Shown: positions 26,003-31,008 of the stretch, piece by piece | Layout of the letters: each line of letters starts with the position of its first letter | How positions within the stretch are numbered: the first letter of the stretch is position 1 | Assembly: GCA_001942045.1 (NCBI GenBank) | Contig: MSTD01000059.1 | Coordinates: forward strand, 1 to 31,008 | Source: Mycolicibacterium porcinum | GTDB taxonomy: Bacteria > Actinomycetota > Actinomycetes > Mycobacteriales > Mycobacteriaceae | Length of the DNA stretch: 31,008 bases | Reading direction: 5' to 3' | Notes under the pieces: generated by a model | What the model was told of the DNA's origin: nothing | What the model saw: the letters and a program-made list of their open reading frames with translations, nothing else | Databases searched by the model: none | Program-made: the position numbers and the translations under genes

Positions 26003-27213
26003 TACGGGAGCGTCGGCATCTCCAGGCCGGGATCGCGCCCGACCAGAACGCCGCGGGTCAACATCGCGTTGCCGAACCGCTGACGCACCTCGTCGATGGC
26101 GCCGTCGATCGCGACCGGATCGGGCTCTGAGTCGAACGGCAACTCCAACTGCTGACTGCCCTGGTGGTCGATGTTGGACACGGCGAATCCGATCAGCGTC
26201 AGCCCCCGCTCGGCGATCACCGGCGCGGCGGCCGTCACCAGTGCCCGGGCTGCGGCCAGGATCGCGTCGGTCGACGCCGTGGCCCGGGGCAGGGTGTGCG
26301 ACCGCGTCGCCCGACCGAAATCATCGAAGCGCAAACGCAATACGACCGTGCGCCCGGTGCGTCCGGCACCGCGCATGCGGCGGGTGATCCGGTCCACGAG
26401 GTTGACGACCACGACGTCCACCTCCGCGGCCGACATCGTGTTGCCGCGCCGCCCGAGTGCGCGCTGAGCGCCGACCGAACTGCGCCGCACCCCCGTCGTC
26501 ACCCGGCGGCGATCGATGTTGCGGGACAACGCGTACAGCTGCCGCGCCATTGCGCCGCCCACCATGGGGCGCAATGCCGACTCGGGGAGTTCGGCGACAT
26601 CGGCGACCGTTTCGATGCCGTGGGCGTGCAGCTTCTCGGCGGTCTTGGCGCCCACACCCCACAGCCGGCGCACCGGCAGCGGATGCAGGAACGCCAACTC
26701 GCGATCCGGCGGAACCAGCAGCAGGCCGTCCGGCTTGGCCACCTGACTGGCCACCTTGGCCAGGAACTTGGTCCGGGCGATGCCGACGGTGATGGGTAGC
26801 CCCACCTGCTCGCTGACCTGCTCGCGCAGCCGTCGGGCGATCTCCACCGGAGTGCCCGACACCCGGGCCAGGCCGGACACGTCGAGAAACGCCTCGTCCA
26901 CCGACAGCGGCTCGACCACGGGCGTCGTGTCGTGAAACACCTCGAACACATGCCGGCTGGCCTCCGAATAGGCGGACATGCGCGGCGGCACCACCACGGC
27001 TTGCGGGCACAGCGCCCGCGCCTGGCCACCGCCCATTGCCGTGCGTACCCCGAACGCCTTGGCCTCGTAACTGGCCGCCAGCACGACGCCGCCGCCGACG
27101 ATCACCGGGCGCCCGCGCAGGGCCGGATCATCGCGCTGCTCGACCGATGCGTAGAACGAATCGAGATCAGCGTGCAGGATGGCCGCCTGCTGGGTTGGAC
27201 CCGACACGAACAT
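25999..27213 (-). CDS. dinB: Y-family DNA polymerase IV (DinB3-like)
   Basis: A 404-residue translesion polymerase. The catalytic acids are D16 in HADLDSFYASVEQ and D106-E107 in LSVDEAFLDVS. Y21 in DLDSFYAS sits at the steric-gate position. Thumb HhH motif RLWGVGAKTAEKL follows, then the little-finger domain (about 240-350) and a sliding-clamp binding motif QLELPF at 355-360, as in clamp-dependent DinB enzymes. Placement next to ethR is consistent, from memory, with the third M. smegmatis DinB; M. tuberculosis has none at this site. It starts 24 nt after the ethR stop on the same strand and its start codon lies within an SOS-box-like palindrome, so induction by DNA damage is likely. The end overlaps a convergent membrane gene. 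Confidence 0.92.
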   Translation of the reverse strand: MFVSGPTQQAAILHADLDSFYASVEQRDDPALRGRPVIVGGGVVLAASYEAKAFGVRTAMGGGQARALCPQAVVVPPRMSAYSEASRHVFEVFHDTTPVVEPLSVDEAFLDVSGLARVSGTPVEIARRLREQVSEQVGLPITVGIARTKFLAKVASQVAKPDGLLLVPPDRELAFLHPLPVRRLWGVGAKTAEKLHAHGIETVADVAELPESALRPMVGGAMARQLYALSRNIDRRRVTTGVRRSSVGAQRALGRRGNTMSAAEVDVVVVNLVDRITRRMRGAGRTGRTVVLRLRFDDFGRATRSHTLPRATASTDAILAAARALVTAAAPVIAERGLTLIGFAVSNIDHQGSQQLELPFDSEPDPVAIDGAIDEVRQRFGNAMLTRGVLVGRDPGLEMPTLPY

Positions 27214-27220
27214 ATGTTCG
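27207..27220. promoter_or_regulatory. LexA/SOS-box-like palindrome at the dinB start
   Basis: CGAAC-ATAT-GTTCG is a perfect palindrome that fits the mycobacterial SOS box TCGAAC-N4-GTTCGA at ten of twelve defined positions; only the outermost bases differ. It contains the dinB ATG (27211-27213 on the minus strand), so bound LexA would cover the start of a leaderless or nearly leaderless transcript. It sits in the 24-nt gap between ethR and dinB. Confidence 0.65.
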
Positions 27221-27237
27221 CATAGGTAGCGGACGAG

Positions 27238-27879
27238 TCAGAGGGCGTCGCCGTAGATGCTGGTCAGCCAGATGTGGGCGAGGGTGTCGACCACCTTGTC
27301 ATAGGCGACCGCGGGTTGTTCGGCGCCCAGCGCAGCCATCATGGTCCGCTCGTTCATCAGGTTGAGGGAGGTCGCTAGATCCATGGCGGGGATGGTCTCG
27401 GGGGCGGCGCCGCGTTGGCGTTCAGCGGTGATCAGGGCGGCGGTCAGCGCGATCCACTTCTGCATGAGACCGGACCAGAGCGTGCGGAACTCGGGGCTGC
27501 TGTTGAGTGCCTCGGTGCCGGCGCGCGCGGTGGCCGCATCCGATGCGAACGAGCTGAAGAAGATCTCGATCCCGTGCCGGATGGACTGCTTGGGGTCGGC
27601 CGGCATGTCCTCCATCGCGCTGTCGAAACCGGTGTCCGCGCGCTTGATCAGTGGATCGAGCAGCGACAGCACTACCGCTTCCTTCGAGGGGAAGTAGAAG
27701 TAGAACGTCGGCCGCGAGATCCCGGCGCCTTTGGCCAGGTCATCGACCGAAATGTCGGCGAATTTCTTGGTCTCCAGCAGCCGCCTGGCGGTCGCGAGGA
27801 TCGCCGCTTCGCGGTCGTCGCCGGAGGGGCGAGCGGCGCGGCGACCGCGCGGGGCGCGCGTCGTGCTGGGGGTGCTCAC
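27238..27879 (-). CDS. ethR: TetR-family repressor EthR
   Basis: A 213-residue repressor of the ethA monooxygenase gene, and thus of activation of thioamide prodrugs such as ethionamide. The N-terminal PRGRRAARPSGDDREAAILATARRLLE leads into the helix-turn-helix ISVDDLAKGAGISRPTFYFYFPSKEAV, nearly identical to M. tuberculosis EthR (Rv3855). The ligand-domain end LATSLNLMNERTMMAAL and LAHIWLTSIYGDAL also matches. The start is taken as GTG 27879 because a TAGTGT -10 (27887-27892) ends 7 nt before it. A reading frame extending far upstream is noncoding overlap with ethA. It is divergent from ethA, and its promoter contains a candidate EthR half-operator. dinB follows it closely. Confidence 0.95.
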   Translation of the reverse strand: MSTPSTTRAPRGRRAARPSGDDREAAILATARRLLETKKFADISVDDLAKGAGISRPTFYFYFPSKEAVVLSLLDPLIKRADTGFDSAMEDMPADPKQSIRHGIEIFFSSFASDAATARAGTEALNSSPEFRTLWSGLMQKWIALTAALITAERQRGAAPETIPAMDLATSLNLMNERTMMAALGAEQPAVAYDKVVDTLAHIWLTSIYGDAL

Positions 27880-27957
27880 ACCAAGCACACTAACACCGCG
27901 TCGAATTTTTCGACACACCGTTGACCGACTCAACACCATGTTGATACCGTCGGTCCC
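27880..27957. promoter_or_regulatory. ethR-ethA divergent promoter with EthR-type inverted repeats
   Basis: Three short inverted repeats fill the gap: GTCGAA-TTT-TTCGAC (27900-27914), GTTGA-CCGAC-TCAAC (27920-27934) and TCAACA-CCA-TGTTGA (27930-27944). The last two overlap the ethA -35 TTGACC (27921-27926) and its 18-nt spacer up to -10 TACCGT (27945-27950). The first lies between the ethR -10 TAGTGT and its -35 zone. EthR is known to bind cooperatively to this intergenic region in M. tuberculosis, so these are the likely binding sites. Confidence 0.7.
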
Positions 27958-29427
27958 ATGACCGAACATTTCGATGTTGTGATCGTCGGCGCCGGCATCT
28001 CCGGCATCAGCACGGCCTGGCACCTGCAGGACCGTTGCCCCACCAAGAGCTACGTGATCCTGGAGCGCCGGGAGAACATCGGCGGCACCTGGGACCTGTT
28101 CAAGTACCCGGGCATCCGCTCGGACTCCGACATGTTCACCCTCGGTTTCCGGTTCAAGCCCTGGGAGTCGGCCAAGTCCATCGCCGACGGCCAGTCGATC
28201 TGGAACTACATCAATGAGGCCGCGGACGAGAACGGCATCCGCAACCACATCCGCACCGGCCACCGCGTCCTGTCGGTGGACTGGTCGGACGCCGACAACC
28301 GCTGGACCGTCGAGGTCGAGGCGGACGGCGAGACCAAGCAGATCACCGCGTCGTTCCTGTCGGTGTGCAGCGGCTACTACAACTACGACGAGGGCTACTC
28401 GCCGGAGTTCCCCGGCTCGGCGGACTTCAAGGGCCAGATCATCCATCCGCAGCACTGGCCGGAAGACCTGGACTACGCCGGCAAGAAGATCGTCGTGATC
28501 GGTTCCGGCGCAACAGCTGTCACCCTGATCCCGTCGCTGGTCAACGAGGGCGCGGGCCACGTCACCATGCTGCAGCGCTCACCCACCTACATCGGCGCAC
28601 TGCCGCTGGAGGACCCGGTTGCGGCGCGGACCAACAAGTACCTGCCGAAGCACCTGGCGCACTTCATCAACCGGTGGAAGCAGATCGGCTACAGCACCGG
28701 GCAGTACCAGGTCGCCCGGAAGTTCCCGGCCGTGTTCAAGAAGGCGCTGCGCCAGATGGCCGTGCGCCGGCTGCCCGAGGGCTTCGACTACGACAAGCAC
28801 TTCAGCCCGCGATACAACCCGTGGGACGAGCGAGTTTGCCTGGCGCCCAACGGCGATCTGTTCAAGGCCATCCGATCCGGCAAGGCCGACGTCGTCACCG
28901 ACACGATCGACACCTTCACCGAGACCGGCATCAAGCTGGCCTCCGGCGAGGAACTGCAGGCCGACATCATCGTCACCGCCACCGGTCTGAACATGCAGCT
29001 GTTCGGCGGCGCGACGGCCAACCGCAACGGTGAGCCGATCGACCTGACCAAGTGCATGACCTACAAGGGCCTCATGCTCTCGGGCGTGCCGAACATGGCC
29101 ATCACCTTCGGTTACACCAACGCGTCCTGGACCCTGAAGGCCGACCTGGTGTCCGAGTTCATCTGCCGCCTGCTGAATTACATGGACGCCAACGGTTTCG
29201 ACCGCGTCGAGGCGCAGCACCCCGGCGCCGCCGTCGACGAGCTGCCGTTCATGGACTTCACCCCGGGGTACTTCCGGCGGGCGATGGACAGCCTGCCCAA
29301 GTCGGGCTCGGAAGCGCCGTGGAAGCTCAAGCAGAACTACTTCTTCGACATGCGGACCATCCGGTACGGCAAGGTCGACGAGGAGTCGCTGATGTTCACC
29401 AAACACCGTGCCGCAGTGACGGTTTAA
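27958..29427 (+). CDS. ethA: FAD-containing Baeyer-Villiger monooxygenase EthA
   Basis: A 489-residue class B flavoprotein monooxygenase that inserts oxygen next to ketones using NADPH; in M. tuberculosis (Rv3854c) it activates ethionamide and thiacetazone. The FAD Rossmann motif GAGISGISTAWHL is at 11-23, IGGTWDLFKYPGIRSDSDM follows, and the NADPH motif VIGSGATAVTLIPSL is at about 180-194. Long blocks such as CSGYYNYDEGYSPEF, IIHPQHWPEDLDYAGK and GYTNASWTLKADLVSEF agree with EthA as recalled. The transcript appears leaderless: the TACCGT -10 ends 7 nt before the ATG. Regulation by the divergent EthR is expected. A strong hairpin follows the stop. Confidence 0.95.
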   Translation: MTEHFDVVIVGAGISGISTAWHLQDRCPTKSYVILERRENIGGTWDLFKYPGIRSDSDMFTLGFRFKPWESAKSIADGQSIWNYINEAADENGIRNHIRTGHRVLSVDWSDADNRWTVEVEADGETKQITASFLSVCSGYYNYDEGYSPEFPGSADFKGQIIHPQHWPEDLDYAGKKIVVIGSGATAVTLIPSLVNEGAGHVTMLQRSPTYIGALPLEDPVAARTNKYLPKHLAHFINRWKQIGYSTGQYQVARKFPAVFKKALRQMAVRRLPEGFDYDKHFSPRYNPWDERVCLAPNGDLFKAIRSGKADVVTDTIDTFTETGIKLASGEELQADIIVTATGLNMQLFGGATANRNGEPIDLTKCMTYKGLMLSGVPNMAITFGYTNASWTLKADLVSEFICRLLNYMDANGFDRVEAQHPGAAVDELPFMDFTPGYFRRAMDSLPKSGSEAPWKLKQNYFFDMRTIRYGKVDEESLMFTKHRAAVTV

Positions 29428-29435
29428 CGCCTCAC

Positions 29436-29475
29436 ACGAGGAAAGCCCCCACCGCACGGTGGGGGCTTCCCTCGT
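29436..29475. terminator. Bidirectional terminator between ethA and rraA
   Basis: Outer arms ACGAGG (29436-29441) and CCTCGT (29470-29475) enclose an inner 10-base stem AGCCCCCACC / GGTGGGGGCT around a GCAC loop. The long GC-rich stem lies between the convergent ethA and rraA stops and should stop transcription from both sides. Confidence 0.9.
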
Positions 29476-29481
29476 CTGGTC

Positions 29482-29961
29482 TTACGAAGCCACCACGACG
29501 ATGCCGTCCTCGTCGGCGTATGCGATCTCACCTGGAACGAAGGTCACCCCGCCGAAGCTGACCTCCACGTCACGCTCACCCTCACCGGTCTTGGTGCCCT
29601 TGCGCGGGTTGGTGCCCAGTGCCTTGATACCGACGTCGATGGTGCGCAATGCGGCCGCGTCACGCACCGCGCCGTGCACGATCACCCCGGACCAGCCATT
29701 GTCGGCGGCCAGGCCGGCGATGATGTCGCCCACCAGCGCGGTGTGCAGCGACCCGTCGCCGTCGACCACCAGCACCCCACCGTTACCGGGGGTGGACAGG
29801 ATCGACTTGAGCAGCGCGTTGTCCTGAAAGCACCGCACCGTCGTGATCGGCCCGGCGAACATGACCTTGCCGCCGTAGTTCTGCAACTGCAGATCGCAGC
29901 TACGGACATCGGGGTAGATCTCGTCGACCAGATCAGCGGTGGCGCGCGGTTCGATACTCAC
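29482..29961 (-). CDS. rraA: Regulator of RNase E activity / aldolase-like RraA
   Basis: A 159-residue RraA-family protein. The family blocks are the start [70 protein letters not shown] (about 47-85), [14 protein letters not shown] and [19 protein letters not shown]. RraA forms a trimeric ring; in E. coli it binds and inhibits RNase E, while many homologues act as 4-hydroxy-4-methyl-2-oxoglutarate aldolases. The G-x-R-D motif (GAVRDAA) is compatible with either. Earlier annotations called it menG. Start is GTG. It converges on ethA across the shared terminator and lies downstream of the MerR gene by 20 nt. It corresponds to Rv3853. Confidence 0.93.
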   Translation of the reverse strand: MSIEPRATADLVDEIYPDVRSCDLQLQNYGGKVMFAGPITTVRCFQDNALLKSILSTPGNGGVLVVDGDGSLHTALVGDIIAGLAADNGWSGVIVHGAVRDAAALRTIDVGIKALGTNPRKGTKTGEGERDVEVSFGGVTFVPGEIAYADEDGIVVVAS

Positions 29962-29981
29962 GCGGCGATTATCGCAGCCCG

Positions 29982-30746
29982 CTAGCGGGCGACGCTTTGC
30001 ACGATGATGTCGTGCACGAACTGGGCCAGCCCGGGCTCGGCCTCGTCGTAGTAGCGGGCGAAGCGCTCGTCGTCCACATAGATGTTGGCCAGGCAGACGT
30101 GCATGTCGTCACTGCAGTCGTAGAACCGGGAAATGTTCGCGCGATGTCGGGCTGCGAGCTCATTGGCCTGCGCCGACCCGGGACGCACCCCGGCGCGCTT
30201 GCCCTCGGCCAGGGCTTCGAGCAGCGCGTCGTTCTCGGCCTTGAACTCTATCCAGTCCTGCTTGGTCATCTGTGCGGTGCGCTGCCGGGACTGTCGCCAC
30301 TCCTCGGTACCGCCCCAACGCTCGCGGACCTCGTCGTCGTGCTCGTCGAAAACGGCACTGCCGAAGATCTCCACCTGCTCCTCCGCGGTGAGCTGAATCC
30401 CTCTGTCGTGGGCGCTCATCAATTCCTCCACTGCCTTGATGGTGTGCTGTAACTGCTCGGCCTGATCGCACAGCAGGCTGTGCTGGCGTCGCAGGTGGGC
30501 GAGCACGTCGACATCGGGATCGTCGAGCAGGGACCGGATCGTCTCCAACGCCAGCCCGACGGACCGGTACACCAGCACCAGATGCAGACGCTCCACATCG
30601 GCGTCGGTGTAGCCGCGGTAACCCGCCGCGGTACGCACGCCGGGCACCACCAGACCGATGTGGTCGTAGTGATGCAGGGTCCGCACCGAGACGCCCGTCA
30701 GCGCGGCAACCGTGCCGACGGACCTCACCTGCGGATCGACGTGCAT
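29982..30746 (-). CDS. MerR-family regulator with TipAS-type ligand domain
   Basis: A 254-residue transcription factor. Residues 8-75 are the MerR winged helix-turn-helix ([44 protein letters not shown]), followed by a dimerisation coiled coil (about 80-115). The C-terminal part (about 115-254) resembles the TipAS drug-binding domain ([28 protein letters not shown]). The family activates its promoter when bound by thiopeptide-like or other ligands. It carries its own MerR-type promoter immediately upstream, with a leaderless ATG 6 nt after the -10, implying autoregulation. It lies between rraA and the hns homologue, a position without a counterpart in M. tuberculosis, so it is probably an insertion relative to that order. 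Confidence 0.88.
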   Translation of the reverse strand: MHVDPQVRSVGTVAALTGVSVRTLHHYDHIGLVVPGVRTAAGYRGYTDADVERLHLVLVYRSVGLALETIRSLLDDPDVDVLAHLRRQHSLLCDQAEQLQHTIKAVEELMSAHDRGIQLTAEEQVEIFGSAVFDEHDDEVRERWGGTEEWRQSRQRTAQMTKQDWIEFKAENDALLEALAEGKRAGVRPGSAQANELAARHRANISRFYDCSDDMHVCLANIYVDDERFARYYDEAEPGLAQFVHDIIVQSVAR

Positions 30747-30752
30747 GACGCC

Positions 30753-30783
30753 ACTATCGGCCCTGACGTCGCGTCAGGGTCAA
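30753..30783 (-). promoter_or_regulatory. Autoregulatory MerR-type promoter/operator
   Basis: On the minus strand -35 TTGACC (30778-30783) and -10 GATAGT (30753-30758) are 19 nt apart, the expanded spacer typical of MerR targets. An inverted repeat CCCTGACG-TCG-CGTCAGGG (30761-30779) fills the spacer. The merR ATG begins 6 nt after the -10, so the transcript should be leaderless. Confidence 0.8.
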
Positions 30784-30790
30784 GGCCCGA

Positions 30791-31008
30791 TCAGTCCTCG
30801 TCGGAACGACGGCGGCTGAGCAACACCAACAGCACGGCAAGAACACCCACGGCCACCGCCGCGGCCAGCGGCAGCTTGGACGACGACCCCTCGCTGATCG
30901 GCACCGGTACCGGGCCCGACACCGGGTTCGTGGCCGAGGTGACAGTGGATTTGGCTTGTGCCGCAGTCTCTTTCGCGGCCTTGGCGACATCCGGCAGCGG
31001 AGTGACGG
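30791..31008 (-). CDS. hns: Membrane-anchored histone-like protein Hns, C-terminal fragment
   Basis: The last 71 residues of a protein that begins beyond the window. The visible part has AKAAKETAAQAKSTV, a Pro/Ser-rich linker (NPVSGPVPVPISEGSSSK) and a single membrane helix LPLAAAVAVGVLAVLLVLLS ending in basic RRRSDED. The same architecture, AKSTV segment, linker and terminal helix plus Arg cluster, is seen in M. tuberculosis Hns (Rv3852), whose unseen N-terminus is a Lys/Pro/Ala-rich DNA-binding region. Its position next to rraA matches Rv3852-Rv3853. The lack of the Lys-rich part in the window limits certainty. Confidence 0.72.
   Translation of the reverse strand, partial: VTPLPDVAKAAKETAAQAKSTVTSATNPVSGPVPVPISEGSSSKLPLAAAVAVGVLAVLLVLLSRRRSDED

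Noticed and set aside
27880..28560. N-terminal extension of ethR into ethA
   Set aside because: EthR homologues begin near PRGRR; the extension is antisense to ethA, and a promoter lies between.

Overview
The window reads as the chromosome of a fast-growing mycobacterium (Mycolicibacterium / M. smegmatis-like). It is GC-rich and densely packed, and many starts look leaderless. It carries a mycobacterial marker block that follows the M. tuberculosis Rv3852-Rv3859c order in inverted orientation: the hns C-terminus, rraA, ethA/ethR, a PHP-domain protein, gltD and gltB. That genus-level call rests on recognised protein families and gene order as I recall them; no database search was run.

Layout. 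1-3.1 kb: the tail of a 13E12-type DUF222/HNH protein, an SRPBCC protein, an aldo/keto reductase, a DUF427 protein and an AlkA-like HhH-GPD glycosylase. 3.1-8.3 kb is a stress/metal/transport block: Dps, a metallo-beta-lactamase-fold protein behind a SoxR/MerR-type palindrome, AqpZ, a double-hotdog thioesterase, and a CPH-type (CopB-like) copper P-type ATPase behind a CsoR/RicR-like palindrome. 8.3-16.1 kb: glutamate synthase gltB-gltD with a 395-nt leader, then a GT87-type membrane glycosyltransferase.

16.1-20.1 kb is the most unusual part. It is a four-gene minus-strand operon whose first three products match EspA-, EspC- and EspD/EspH-type ESX (type VII) secretion proteins, in the order of the M. 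tuberculosis espA-espC-espD operon. The fourth gene encodes a single-pass membrane protein with a predicted beta-propeller ectodomain. No ESX secretion-machine gene is present. Upstream lie an AT-richer intergenic region, a 46-residue small ORF with a good ribosome binding site, and a strong hairpin.

20.1-31 kb: an F420-type LLM oxidoreductase, a succinate-semialdehyde-type dehydrogenase, a SulP-STAS transporter, the PHP-domain protein (possibly behind an 11-codon uORF), two small membrane proteins, a DinB3-like Y-family polymerase with a mycobacterial LexA/SOS-box-like palindrome on its start codon, the divergent ethR/ethA pair with inverted repeats in both promoters, a bidirectional terminator, rraA, a TipA-type MerR regulator with a classic 19-bp-spacer promoter/operator, and the C-terminus of the membrane-anchored histone-like protein Hns.

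Themes. Several stress and efflux functions (Dps, copper ATPase, DinB3, MBL protein, MerR, EthR) sit behind palindromes recognisable as classical regulator sites. Many genes are convergent, with overlaps of 4-12 nt. No tRNA, rRNA, CRISPR array or insertion sequence was seen.
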